A stretch of DNA of 64,000 bases from Clostridia bacterium. Its GTDB lineage: Bacteria > Bacillota > Clostridia > Oscillospirales > Acutalibacteraceae. A program made the position numbers and the translations under genes. Of this stretch, positions 34,047-42,573 are shown piece after piece. The stretch spans positions 45,133 through 109,132 of the forward strand of contig JAFYLD010000051.1 of the NCBI GenBank assembly GCA_017537245.1. The letters run 5' to 3'. The notes under the pieces are model-generated. The model saw only the letters and a list, made by a program, of their open reading frames with translations, had not been told where the DNA came from and ran no database searches. The first letter of the stretch is position 1. The number at the start of each line of letters is the position of its first letter.

Positions 34047-34983
34047 TATATTCTCCTTGAATTTGGTCGAGGTCAGCGAGCATTGCCATAGCGGTATCGT
34101 AATCGGGCACACAAGCACCGCTTGCCTTTTGGTGACCACCGCCACCGTATTTTACCGCAATTGGATTTATATTAAATCTGCTTGAACGCAACTCGCACAA
34201 AACGCCCTCGTCACTCTCGGTAAAGTTTACCCAAATATCTACACCCTTAATGTCGGCCATGGTAGCAACCATGCCGCGAGATATCGAGAATTCGCTAGCG
34301 CCTAGCTCTTTTACCTCGTCCTTGGTTGTGTATATATAAGCCACGTTATTAGCACTAAACTTAATTTTAAGGGTAAATTTAGCCTTTAAGAGCTTGCTAT
34401 CAAAATTGTCGGAATAAAGGTTGCGATAAAGCTCGTTTGTATCAAAGCCTGTGTCGATAAGCTCTGACGCCAACTTAAAGGTGCGAGAGTTTGTGCTATC
34501 ATAACGAAATCTTCCCGAGTCGGTAAGCATACCGGTATATAAAGCCTCGCCTGCAGTCGCGTTAATCTTGAGCCCGCTTTCAACTGCAAACGCGGTAACA
34601 AGACCGCAGCAGCTTTCAAAACTGCTCTCTACCACCTCTATGTCGGTAAAGGTCTCACAGTGTATATGATGGTCGATTCTAACGGTTTTATCCGCCAAGG
34701 TATAACGATCATCGCTAGCAAGATGAGGCGCCGCAAAGTCCAAAAGAATTGCCAACGCGCCACTGTAAACGCTATCGTCAATTTCGTCCATTTTACTGTC
34801 GGGCATAAAGCTAAGATAGCCTGTACTATCGCCTACCATATAGACTTTTTTACCCGGAAAATTTTCAACGATTAGGTGTTTCATACCAATCTGGCTACCC
34901 ATAGCATCGCCGTCAGGACGGGAGTGTCTATGGATTATGATGGTATCGTAATTTTTAATACAGTCAAGTACTGCTTCAAACAT
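34030..34983 (-). CDS. DHH/DHHA1 phosphoesterase, NrnA-like (paralogue 1)
   Basis: 317 residues. Motifs: HRHSRPDGDAMGSQ, LLDFAAPH, RIDHHIHCETF, YTGMLTDSGRFRYD, and YGGGGHQKASGA. Same family as the next gene; the two diverge substantially, so the duplication is old. Expected reaction: hydrolysis of nanoRNA/short oligonucleotides or pAp in the cytoplasm. The gene begins three bases after the udp-like stop codon. Confidence 0.88.
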   Translation of the reverse strand: MFEAVLDCIKNYDTIIIHRHSRPDGDAMGSQIGMKHLIVENFPGKKVYMVGDSTGYLSFMPDSKMDEIDDSVYSGALAILLDFAAPHLASDDRYTLADKTVRIDHHIHCETFTDIEVVESSFESCCGLVTAFAVESGLKINATAGEALYTGMLTDSGRFRYDSTNSRTFKLASELIDTGFDTNELYRNLYSDNFDSKLLKAKFTLKIKFSANNVAYIYTTKDEVKELGASEFSISRGMVATMADIKGVDIWVNFTESDEGVLCELRSSRFNINPIAVKYGGGGHQKASGACVPDYDTAMAMLADLDQIQGEYNEQNC

Positions 34984-34986
34984 AAA

Positions 34987-35742
34987 TTATTTTTCCTTAT
35001 CTTGTTTAATTAGTATTCGAAGCGCCTCTATGCAGGTTTTAATTGCGCAAGAGGTATCTTCTTTGCGATCTTTTGGCATAGCTGATTGTGAAACCTCTTG
35101 GTTCCATACGCAGTGGAACACACCACCCGAACGAAGACCGCGAGAAGCCGCCACTATAAAGAGCGCCGCGCCCTCCATTTCGCTAGCCAAACAACCGCCG
35201 CGTTTCCAAGCCTCCCATTTGTATTGTAGCTCGGGAGCAATTGGCATGCTTTCCGGTGAGTGTTGACCATAAAAACTATCTTTTGCCTGTACTACGCCAA
35301 TGTGATTATCATAACCTAAATTTTGCGCCGCGTTATAAAGCGCGCTCGTTACGTGGAAATCGGCTACTGCAGGGAATTCGATTGGCAAATATTCGCGGCT
35401 TGTACCGTCTTGACGAATAGCACCTGTAGAGATTACAACGTCACCAGGTTTTACTTGTGGTTGCATACCACCGCAAGTGCCAACACGAATAAACGTATCA
35501 ACACCAATGCGAGCAAGCTCCTCAACACAAATAGCGCAAGATGGACCACCAATACCGGTAGATACAACAAGCACCTTTTCTCCGTCAAGATAACCTAGGT
35601 ACGAATTATATTCGCGGTTGTTACCAACCTGTTTTGCATCGTCCAAAAATGCTGCTATTTTTTCTACACGACCTGGGTCGCCCGGAATAATAGCGTATTT
35701 TGCGCTGTGTTCTTCAGAAAGAGCGATATGATACTGTTTCAT
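34987..35742 (-). CDS. udp: uridine phosphorylase-type nucleoside phosphorylase
   Basis: 251 residues of the NP-I family: IIPGDPGRVEKIA (phosphate loop), STGIGGPSCAICVEEL, FIRVGTCGGMQ, and LASEMEGAALFIVAA with the ribose-contacting Met-Glu pair. It converts uridine (perhaps also thymidine or deoxyuridine) plus phosphate into base and (deoxy)ribose-1-phosphate. It differs from the DeoD homologue in the same operon, giving pyrimidine plus purine capability. Nine bases separate it from cdd, whose product deamination would feed it. Confidence 0.88.
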   Translation of the reverse strand: MKQYHIALSEEHSAKYAIIPGDPGRVEKIAAFLDDAKQVGNNREYNSYLGYLDGEKVLVVSTGIGGPSCAICVEELARIGVDTFIRVGTCGGMQPQVKPGDVVISTGAIRQDGTSREYLPIEFPAVADFHVTSALYNAAQNLGYDNHIGVVQAKDSFYGQHSPESMPIAPELQYKWEAWKRGGCLASEMEGAALFIVAASRGLRSGGVFHCVWNQEVSQSAMPKDRKEDTSCAIKTCIEALRILIKQDKEK

Positions 35743-35751
35743 ATAATCACC

Positions 35752-36165
35752 TTAATCTACTACTATATTATTTTTAGAAAAGCCAAACGGCAATAATTCT
35801 TTTAAAGTAAACGATTTAAAATCATCGTGAGTTAGCGCTACGATAATTTCAAAATCCTCGTCGCAAAATTCGGCCATAACCTGACGGCATACGCCGCAAG
35901 GCATAAACATATCGGTAACGTTACCATTTTTGCCGCCTACTATTGCAATCTTGCTAAACTCGCGCTCACCCTCACTTATCGCCTTAAAAAACGCGGTGCG
36001 CTCGGCGCAGTTTGTGGGGCTATACGACGCGCTTTCAACGTTGCAACCGGTATAAAGCGTACCCGATTTTCCGAGTAGTGCCGCACCCACAGTGTAGCCG
36101 GAATATGGCGCATAGGCTTTGCCCATAGCGTCAAAAGCCGCTTTTACTAATTCCTTATTACTCAT
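35752..36165 (-). CDS. cdd: cytidine deaminase
   Basis: 137 residues, homotetrameric small form. Zinc ligands Cys53 with catalytic Glu55 (NCAERTA) and Cys90/Cys93 (PCGVCRQ). YAPYSGYTVGAAL is the substrate-pocket signature. It deaminates cytidine and deoxycytidine to (deoxy)uridine for the phosphorylase downstream. Start overlaps deoB stop by four bases (ATGA). Confidence 0.95.
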   Translation of the reverse strand: MSNKELVKAAFDAMGKAYAPYSGYTVGAALLGKSGTLYTGCNVESASYSPTNCAERTAFFKAISEGEREFSKIAIVGGKNGNVTDMFMPCGVCRQVMAEFCDEDFEIIVALTHDDFKSFTLKELLPFGFSKNNIVVD

Positions 36166-37328
36166 TTTAATATCTCCGAAATTATACTATCTCCGTCAAT
36201 ATCGGCATCGACTCCAAGATAATCACACACAGTTTTACCAATAGTGCAAAAACCGTCGCGTGTGCCAAGGTTGTCACACTTTACGTTATCGCCGTAAATA
36301 ATTAGCGGTACGCACTCACGAGAGTGGTCGGTGCTAACTGTATATGCAGGGTCGCAGCCGTGGTCTGCGGTGATAATAAGAATATCATCCTGCTTTAGTA
36401 GTGGCAAAAATTCGTCAAGCCACTTGTCAAATTCACTAAGCGCTGCGGCATAACCATTGACGTCGTTACGATGACCGTAAAGCATATCAAAATCTACAAG
36501 ATTTGTAAAACAAATGCCGTTAAAATCACGCTTTGCGTAATCTATTGTCTTTGCCATACCATCGCGATTGCCCGTGGTATACACATATTCACTTATACCT
36601 GCGCCCGCAAAAATGTCGTATATCTTGCCTACCGATATGGTGTCAAGACCGGCATCTTTAATGCAGTCGAGCATTGTCTTTTTGGGCGGAACAAGTGAGT
36701 AGTCGTGACGGTTTGAGGTGCGCTTAAACTCGCCATCAACAGTTGTGAACGGACGCGCAATAACACGGCCAACACCATGCTCGCCTACCAAAATCTCACG
36801 CGCAATATGACAGTAGTTATAAAGTTCTTCGAGTGGCACAATATCTTCGTGCGCCGCAATTTGGAACACGCTGTCAGCCGAAGTGTAAACTATCAAAGCG
36901 CCTGTTTCTACGTGCTCTTTACCATAGTCTTTTATAACCTCGGTGCCTGAATACGGCTTGTTACAAATAACTGCCCTACCCGTACGGCGAGAGAACTCGT
37001 CAAGCACCTCTTTTGGAAAACCATCGGGATAGGTTGGAAGCGGTTTATCCGAAATAACACCCGAAATCTCCCAGTGACCTATGGTTGTGTCCTTGCCACG
37101 TGATAGTTCGCGAAGGCGACAAACAGCCGCCTTTACGTTGTCACACTTTTCGCCGCAGGTTACACCATCAATATTAAAAAGACCAAGTCTTTTTAAATTG
37201 TTTATCTTAAAATTTTCTGACTTTGATATAGACAAGAGCGTATTAACACCAACGTCGCCATACATTTCACTGTCGGGCATGGCGCCTATACCAAAACTGT
37301 CAAGAACTATTAAAAATACTCTTTTCAT
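36162..37328 (-). CDS. deoB: phosphopentomutase
   Basis: 388 residues of the alkaline-phosphatase superfamily. LIVLDSFGIGAMPDS and ITADHGCDPAY carry metal ligands; GKDTTIGHWEISG carries the phosphorylated Thr; STDHSRECVPL completes the second metal site. It interconverts (deoxy)ribose-1- and -5-phosphate, linking the phosphorylases with DeoC and the pentose pathway. One base separates it from the deoD stop. Confidence 0.96.
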   Translation of the reverse strand: MKRVFLIVLDSFGIGAMPDSEMYGDVGVNTLLSISKSENFKINNLKRLGLFNIDGVTCGEKCDNVKAAVCRLRELSRGKDTTIGHWEISGVISDKPLPTYPDGFPKEVLDEFSRRTGRAVICNKPYSGTEVIKDYGKEHVETGALIVYTSADSVFQIAAHEDIVPLEELYNYCHIAREILVGEHGVGRVIARPFTTVDGEFKRTSNRHDYSLVPPKKTMLDCIKDAGLDTISVGKIYDIFAGAGISEYVYTTGNRDGMAKTIDYAKRDFNGICFTNLVDFDMLYGHRNDVNGYAAALSEFDKWLDEFLPLLKQDDILIITADHGCDPAYTVSTDHSRECVPLIIYGDNVKCDNLGTRDGFCTIGKTVCDYLGVDADIDGDSIISEILK

Positions 37329-37329
37329 A

Positions 37330-38079
37330 TTAGTCTTTAGCCTCTAAATTTGGCAAGTTTTCGTACTCAACCGCGCAATCAAGAGCAAGTTCCATCATTT
37401 GTGTAAACGTCTTTTCACGATCGTCAGCAGGAAGAGCGGTAAATGGTGGATAAAGTATGTCCGAAATGGTGCAAATAGCCATTGCACGCATACCAAGACG
37501 CATAGCGGTACAATAAAGCGCTGCCGCTTCCATTTCTACTGCAAGACAACCAACGTTGCCCCATTTTGTAGTAGAATTTGAATCGTCATAGAAAGTGTCT
37601 GATGAATAAAGGCTACCGATATGAACGTTTAACGCCTTTTCGTTTGCTATACGATTTGCTATATTGAGCATATCAAAATCGCAAATAGGAGCAACTGTAC
37701 CACCTAGACCATACTGTGACGCAAAGTTAGAGTTGGTGCAAGCGCCCTGACCGATAACAATATCGCGAACCTTTGCTTTTTCGTTAATAGCGCCGGCAGA
37801 GCCCACGCGAATAATATTTTGAACGCCAAAGAACTTGTAAAGCTCGTAAGAGTAAATACCAATAGATGGCATACCCATACCACTAGCCATAACAGAAACT
37901 TTAACGCCTTTGTAGTAACCTGTGTAGCCGTTTACACCACGAACACCGTTTACAAGTACGGCATCTTCTAGGAAGTTGTCGGCAATATATTTTGCTCTAA
38001 GTGGGTCACCCGGCATAAGTACGGTTTTACCAAAACCGATATCATTTTTTAAATCAATATGAGGTGTCTTTTTTGTCAT
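37330..38079 (-). CDS. deoD: purine-nucleoside phosphorylase
   Basis: 249 residues from ATG 38079; GTG 38088 is in frame but has a poorer ribosome site. NP-I family trimer/hexamer type: [54 protein letters not shown], and the catalytic Asp in CTISDILY. It phosphorolyses adenine, guanine and hypoxanthine nucleosides. The start lies inside deoC (26-base overlap). Confidence 0.93.
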   Translation of the reverse strand: MTKKTPHIDLKNDIGFGKTVLMPGDPLRAKYIADNFLEDAVLVNGVRGVNGYTGYYKGVKVSVMASGMGMPSIGIYSYELYKFFGVQNIIRVGSAGAINEKAKVRDIVIGQGACTNSNFASQYGLGGTVAPICDFDMLNIANRIANEKALNVHIGSLYSSDTFYDDSNSTTKWGNVGCLAVEMEAAALYCTAMRLGMRAMAICTISDILYPPFTALPADDREKTFTQMMELALDCAVEYENLPNLEAKD

Positions 38080-38743
38080 GTTCTTCACCCTTCTCCATAG
38101 CCTTTACAATTTTTACAATGCGGCTTGTGCCCAAACGAGTAGCGCCAAGCGCGATAAAGTCCTCGGCATCTTCTAATGAAGAAATACCGCCTGCTGCCTT
38201 AATTTGCAAGTGGTCTGCAACGTTAGCGGCAAAAATCTCAACGTCGTGACGAGTAGCGCCCGCGGTAGAGAAACCGGTTGAGGTCTTAATAAAATCTGCG
38301 CCAGAGTTTGACACGATTTCGCACATCTTAATTTTTTCTTCATCGGTAAGCAAGCAGGTCTCGATAATAACCTTTAAAATCTTGCCGTGACAAGAAGCCT
38401 TGATAGCCTTAATTTCTTCAAGCAAAAGGTCGTATTTTTTGTCCTTTAACCAACCGATATTGATAACCATATCGATTTCTTCGGCGCCGTTTTTTACTGC
38501 GTCATCGGTTTCAAAGCATTTGGTAGCGGTGGTTGAATAACCGTTTGGAAAACCGATAACTGTGCATATAGCAAGGCGGTCGCCAACGTATTCCTTAGCC
38601 TGCTTTACAAACGATGCAGGAATGCAGCAAGAAGCGCATCCGTATTTGATGCCATCGTCCAAAAGTGCCTTGATTTCGTCCCAAGTAGCATTCTGCGCTA
38701 GAAGGGTATGATCAACGTATGAAAGTATTTTTTTGATGTCCAT
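38054..38743 (-). CDS. deoC: deoxyribose-phosphate aldolase
   Basis: 229 residues from ATG 38743 with AAAGG nine bases upstream. TIM barrel with the Schiff-base Lys153 in [24 protein letters not shown] and [11 protein letters not shown]. It splits 2-deoxyribose-5-phosphate into glyceraldehyde-3-phosphate and acetaldehyde, which marks DNA-derived deoxynucleosides as a carbon source of this operon. First gene of an eight-gene unit with no gap longer than 10 bases. A TATAAT-like box lies at 38779-38784 on the minus strand, but a good -35 is not seen; the position overlaps the first hairpin of the array at 38798. Confidence 0.95.
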   Translation of the reverse strand: MDIKKILSYVDHTLLAQNATWDEIKALLDDGIKYGCASCCIPASFVKQAKEYVGDRLAICTVIGFPNGYSTTATKCFETDDAVKNGAEEIDMVINIGWLKDKKYDLLLEEIKAIKASCHGKILKVIIETCLLTDEEKIKMCEIVSNSGADFIKTSTGFSTAGATRHDVEIFAANVADHLQIKAAGGISSLEDAEDFIALGATRLGTSRIVKIVKAMEKGEEHDKKDTSY

Positions 38744-38797
38744 AAAAAACAACCTTTCTAAATATATTTTTACATTTTATTATAATGGTTATTTAAA

Positions 38798-38974
38798 GTG
38801 GAAATAGCACACCTGGGCTATTTCCACGCCAAATCTTGGATTTGGCAACAAGTTTTCAAAGAAAACTTGACAATATCCATTATCAATAATATTGCAAAAC
38901 AACCAATTTTTAATATTTTGGTTGTTTTGGAGCCGATATATCGGCTCTTTATGGAAATATATTATATTTCCATA
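38798..38974. repeat. gapless array of seven unrelated hairpins
   Basis: Seven adjacent inverted repeats, each with a different sequence: 38798-38827 (11 bp GTGGAAATAGC), 38828-38846 (8 bp GCCAAATC), 38849-38869 (9 bp CAAGTTTTC), 38871-38894 (6 bp CAATAT), 38895-38929 (12 bp CAAAACAACCAA), 38930-38947 (9 bp GAGCCGATA, no loop), 38950-38974 (12 bp TATGGAAATATA, 1-base loop). Spacers are 0-2 bases. It fills most of the 369-base gap between deoC and the GH127-like gene. No protein is supported there. It could be a structured RNA, a protein-binding region or a product of palindrome-forming replication. Confidence 0.75.
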
Positions 38975-39045
38975 TTCAATATTATTATACCCCTTTTTAA
39001 GCAATTCGTCAACTGCAAAAAACTATATTGCATCTGCTTTTTGAA

Positions 39046-39075
39046 TTGACAAATGCTAGTAAAATAATATATAAT
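39046..39075 (+). promoter_or_regulatory. promoter of the GH127-like gene
   Basis: TTGACA (39046-39051), 18-base spacer, TATAAT (39070-39075); about 30 bases of leader before the ATG at 39113 with GGGAG as ribosome site. Confidence 0.75.
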
Positions 39076-39112
39076 TAATTTACAAATATCATCGCAGACG
39101 GGAGTATATGCT

Positions 39113-41059
39113 ATGAATTATAAAATTGATTACAAGGTGCAAAACGTTATGCAAACCGCACCCTTGGGCAACTGCTTTTTAGAGGGTGAAATAGGCGCTC
39201 GTTTTGACCGCTTTATACTCGAGCGCGTAAGCGGCAAGTTCGCGCTTGAAAGCGTTTTACGCGAAGCAGAGGATTTCTTTGCTACACAGTATGACGACGT
39301 TTATACCTTTGGTTATTGGAGAAGCGAATTTTGGGGCAAGTTAATGCTTAGCGCCGTTCGTTGCTGCCAATACAACAACGACGAAATTTTAAAAGAAGAT
39401 TTGCGCAAATCTTGCTATAAAATGCTCTCTTTACAAAGAGAGGACGGCTATCTTTCTACATATCGCAATTCAGACAACCTCTACCCTGTTGACGTGGTAA
39501 AATCTGCGTTTTACTCAGGTTGGGAGGCAAACTATTGTTGGAATCTTTGGGGTATGAAGTACACCCTTTGGGCACTTATTGAAGCCGCTATGTACCTCGA
39601 CGACAACAAGATTCTTGCGGGCGCTACCGCACTTGCTGATTGGATTGTTGCGAAGTTTGAATTAGACGGCACTCGCGTTAAAGATAGCGGCGTTATGGAC
39701 GGTATGCCATCAAGCTCAATACTTAAGCCAATGCTTGTTCTTTACCGTATTACAGGTGACGAAAAGTATCTTAACTTTGGTAAAGATATTGTAAAAGAAT
39801 GGGTACGTGACGATGACGAGCGTCCTAACCTTATTAACAACGCTTTATCAGGCGTGGCAGTAGCTTCTTGGTATGGTATCTCTAGCAAAAAACTTTCAGA
39901 AGGTCACGACCTTGGCGCTGACTGGGTGCCAAAGGCTTATGAAATGACAAGTTGTTTTGACGGTATTATCGAACTTTACCGCATTACAGGTGACGAGATT
40001 TTAATTAACGCGGCAAAAGCGTTTTATGAAATACTACTTAAGTACGAAAGCAACATCTTGGGCTCTGTTGGTTATTGCGAGCGTTATCAAGACGCGGCAA
40101 AATATGCCGACACCGCTACCGAAATTTGCGACGTGCTCCACTGGATGCGCTTGTGCTTTGAGCTTTTCCGTCTTACCGGTGAAGCAAAGTATATGCAGTC
40201 TTTTGAAAAGGCGTTTGTAAACGCTTATATGGCAGGCGTTTACCTCGACGGCAAAAACGGCGCGTTCTTTGTAAGAGGCGCAGGTCGTCACTTTACCGCT
40301 GTTCCTCAGTGCGAAACACGTTATCAGCACTGCTGCCTTAACAACGTAGGTCGCGGCTTTACAAATGCGGCAGAGTCTTGCGTTACAAAGGGTGAAAACG
40401 GCTACTACGTTAATATGTTTACCCAAAGCTACGTTAAGTTTGGCGATACCGATATTCGCGTAGGCGCTAACTACTTTGATAGCGGTTGGGTTGGCATTGC
40501 GGTTAGGAATCCCGAAGAGGGCAAAAAGCTTTATATCCGTATTCCTGAATGGAGCAAAAACACCAAAATTCGTGTTGACCTAAACGATGAGGTTGTAGTT
40601 CCTGTTTGCGGCGATTACTACGAAGTAAACCTTAACGCGGACACAACCATTATGAAGATTCGTTTTGATATGACCGTTGAGGTTATTGAACGCGAGTGGT
40701 TCTTTATGGAGGACAACGATTACCACCTACACCGCTGGAGAGACGGTCTTTACGGTCTTTGTAATAAGGACGCTATGCTACAAAATTCTAAGATAGTTTT
40801 GCGCCGCGGTCCTGTAATTCTTGCCCGCACCAAGAAATTTGGCGCTAAGGAAGAGGATATGTTCTCTACCGAGACACTCTACGGCAAGAAGATAGAGGCA
40901 ATACAAGCGCCTCACCTAACAAACAACACAGGCGCACTTGTAACAACAAGAGTGTTTATCACAGTTGACGGTGAAAGAAAAGAATATATTATGTGCGACT
41001 TTGCATCAGCCGGCAACGTTGATAGCAGCGATCCAAAACTATTCTCAATTTATCTATAA
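39113..41059 (+). CDS. GH127-like glycosidase (beta-L-arabinofuranosidase family)
   Basis: 648 residues, no signal peptide, so cytoplasmic. The alpha/alpha-barrel N-terminal part contains LQREDGYLSTY. Zinc/cysteine chemistry of the family is visible: TEICD (Glu337, Cys339) and HCCLNN (Cys407, Cys408), matching Glu338, Cys340, Cys417 and Cys418 of the studied enzyme HypBA1; the second of the Cys pair is the proposed nucleophile. A C-terminal beta-sandwich follows (LYIRIPEWSKNTKIRV). Likely releases beta-L-arabinofuranose or a related sugar from imported oligosaccharides. No arabinose genes stand nearby, so the sugar remains a guess. Confidence 0.8.
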   Translation: MNYKIDYKVQNVMQTAPLGNCFLEGEIGARFDRFILERVSGKFALESVLREAEDFFATQYDDVYTFGYWRSEFWGKLMLSAVRCCQYNNDEILKEDLRKSCYKMLSLQREDGYLSTYRNSDNLYPVDVVKSAFYSGWEANYCWNLWGMKYTLWALIEAAMYLDDNKILAGATALADWIVAKFELDGTRVKDSGVMDGMPSSSILKPMLVLYRITGDEKYLNFGKDIVKEWVRDDDERPNLINNALSGVAVASWYGISSKKLSEGHDLGADWVPKAYEMTSCFDGIIELYRITGDEILINAAKAFYEILLKYESNILGSVGYCERYQDAAKYADTATEICDVLHWMRLCFELFRLTGEAKYMQSFEKAFVNAYMAGVYLDGKNGAFFVRGAGRHFTAVPQCETRYQHCCLNNVGRGFTNAAESCVTKGENGYYVNMFTQSYVKFGDTDIRVGANYFDSGWVGIAVRNPEEGKKLYIRIPEWSKNTKIRVDLNDEVVVPVCGDYYEVNLNADTTIMKIRFDMTVEVIEREWFFMEDNDYHLHRWRDGLYGLCNKDAMLQNSKIVLRRGPVILARTKKFGAKEEDMFSTETLYGKKIEAIQAPHLTNNTGALVTTRVFITVDGERKEYIMCDFASAGNVDSSDPKLFSIYL

Positions 41060-41083
41060 TAAAACAAAATAGGGTGTTGACTT

Positions 41084-41875
41084 ATGAAAAACAAATTTTC
41101 GATTTTTCCGATAATTTCATTATTTATTAGCATCATAGCGCTTGTGCTATATGTGCTCGTAATATATGGCGCAAAACTACATTGGTTTTGGTTGCTGTTT
41201 AGCGTTGCATCAATGGCGTTTCCTTTTGTATCGAAATATTTCCGCAACAAAAAAGATGCTTTTGGAAAATCGATAGAAATTACTGCAGTAGTTATTGGAG
41301 CTTTTGATTTGTATTTTTTGTTCTTTGCAGCAACAAAGATTAACATATATGTTGTTTATTTGCTAATTGCCGCTATCTGTGTTTTATATGCAAAACTCTT
41401 TAATAATGTTTCTAAAAAAGCAGTAAAAATAGAGGACGACAAAGAAACAGAGGTGTTAGAAACAACGCCTATGGATTCAACACTACAAACTATAGATGCC
41501 GAAAAGAACGACAAAAAACATAAGATTAATGTTAAAAAGATTTTGATACCGGCTATTGCTATAGTGATAATCATACCAGTTTTGATATTGAGTGTAAATT
41601 ATTTTAATGCACAGAAAACAGCAGAAAATGCGGTAGCAATTTGTTTGTCTTTGGAAAGTGATGATCATTATTTTGATAATTTCACATCTTTCCAAAAAAC
41701 ATATTGTACCATTGAATTTTCTGATTTTAAATACGTTGTTGAGCTAAGCGGCTCTGCGTATATGGGACGTGACAATAAAAAAACATCCTTTTATTCCATG
41801 GTAGAAATCGATTCGTTTTCGGGGGATGCGAAAGTTTGCAAATTAATTTATGACGGTAAGAAAATTAAAAAGTAA
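41084..41875 (+). CDS. membrane protein with extracytoplasmic tail, unknown function
   Basis: 263 residues. Four hydrophobic helices in residues 5-110 form an N-terminal bundle, then an acidic cytoplasmic stretch (115-150, rich in Glu/Asp/Lys), a single helix (about 152-174, ILIPAIAIVIIIPVLILSV) and a 90-residue outer domain that ends in several Lys. No family is recognised. AGGGTG precedes the ATG 25 bases after the GH127-like stop, so it may be co-transcribed with it. It has no evident catalytic motif. Confidence 0.6.
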   Translation: MKNKFSIFPIISLFISIIALVLYVLVIYGAKLHWFWLLFSVASMAFPFVSKYFRNKKDAFGKSIEITAVVIGAFDLYFLFFAATKINIYVVYLLIAAICVLYAKLFNNVSKKAVKIEDDKETEVLETTPMDSTLQTIDAEKNDKKHKINVKKILIPAIAIVIIIPVLILSVNYFNAQKTAENAVAICLSLESDDHYFDNFTSFQKTYCTIEFSDFKYVVELSGSAYMGRDNKKTSFYSMVEIDSFSGDAKVCKLIYDGKKIKK

Positions 41876-41880
41876 TAAAA

Positions 41881-41909
41881 TGAGGGAGTGGTAAACACTC
41901 CCTTTTTTA
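41881..41909 (+). terminator. terminator after the membrane protein gene
   Basis: Stem GAGGGAGTG / CACTCCCTT-type (41884-41902 core GGGAGTG/CACTCCC) followed by TTTTTTAT. Confidence 0.85.
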
Positions 41910-41951
41910 TATTTTTTCTTCCACGATTTGTAAACGATGTCAACACAAGGC

Positions 41952-41990
41952 ACAACAAAAGGAGAGGGTGTTTCCCTCTCCTTTTGTTGT
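41952..41990 (-). terminator. terminator of the addB-addA-ybaK operon
   Basis: 17-bp perfect stem ACAACAAAAGGAGAGGG / CCCTCTCCTTTTGTTGT with a five-base loop, six bases after the minus-strand stop at 41997. Confidence 0.85.
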
Positions 41991-41996
41991 TAAATT

Positions 41997-42563
41997 CTAT
42001 TGTTCCACCTCGTACCACGGGAGTTCTACTACTGTTTTGGTGTGGTTGGTGGCGGATATAATCTTGTCGAAAATATCGGTGGTTTTTATCTTCATACTGC
42101 TTGTATTTACACAAGGGTGGCAACCGATATATTCGTCACACAAAATGTCCTTGTCTACAAGCAGACGAACAGCGCAGTCGGTGTCGTTCATAAGACCCAA
42201 AACACTAACCGAGCCCGGTGTTATGTCAAGATATTTTAGCATAGCGTCGCCATCGGCAAACGAAAGTCGCGCCGAGTTTATCTGCGCTGACAGGTCCTTG
42301 GTCTTAAATGGCTTGTCAGCCGGCATCATAAGTAGGTAAAAGTCGGTCTTTTGGCGGTTGCACAAAAATAGATTTTTACAAATTTTAGATCCCAAAGCCT
42401 CGTCTATCTCTACGCACGCTTCCATAGTGTCGGCGGGCATATCGCGGTGGTCAACCACAAAATACTCTATACCCAAATTATCTAAAAAGTCATAACACTT
42501 TATTTCTTTTGTCTGGCGGCCGTCCGTATTTTGCGGACGACCGTTTTTAAGTATCAATTCCAT
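41997..42563 (-). CDS. YbaK/ProX-type aminoacyl-tRNA deacylase
   Basis: 188 residues from ATG 42563 with GAGGA upstream; the frame to 42593 overlaps addA. The YbaK/EbsC fold is visible as EYFVVDHRDM, KNLFLCNRQKTDFYLLMMPA, KTKDLSAQINSARLSFAD, PGSVSVLGLMND and the C-terminal GCHPCVNTSSMKI. Such PrdX/ProXp-ala proteins clear Ala from tRNA-Pro in trans. It begins 10 bases after addA, an association of convenience with no clear functional link. Confidence 0.88.
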   Translation of the reverse strand: MELILKNGRPQNTDGRQTKEIKCYDFLDNLGIEYFVVDHRDMPADTMEACVEIDEALGSKICKNLFLCNRQKTDFYLLMMPADKPFKTKDLSAQINSARLSFADGDAMLKYLDITPGSVSVLGLMNDTDCAVRLLVDKDILCDEYIGCHPCVNTSSMKIKTTDIFDKIISATNHTKTVVELPWYEVEQ

Positions 42564-42573
42564 AAATTTTCCT

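Noticed and set aside
38789-39049. Open frames of 71-83 codons on both strands through the hairpin row
   Set aside because: Palindromes tend to keep both strands open; the products are low-complexity, with no ribosome site or family likeness.
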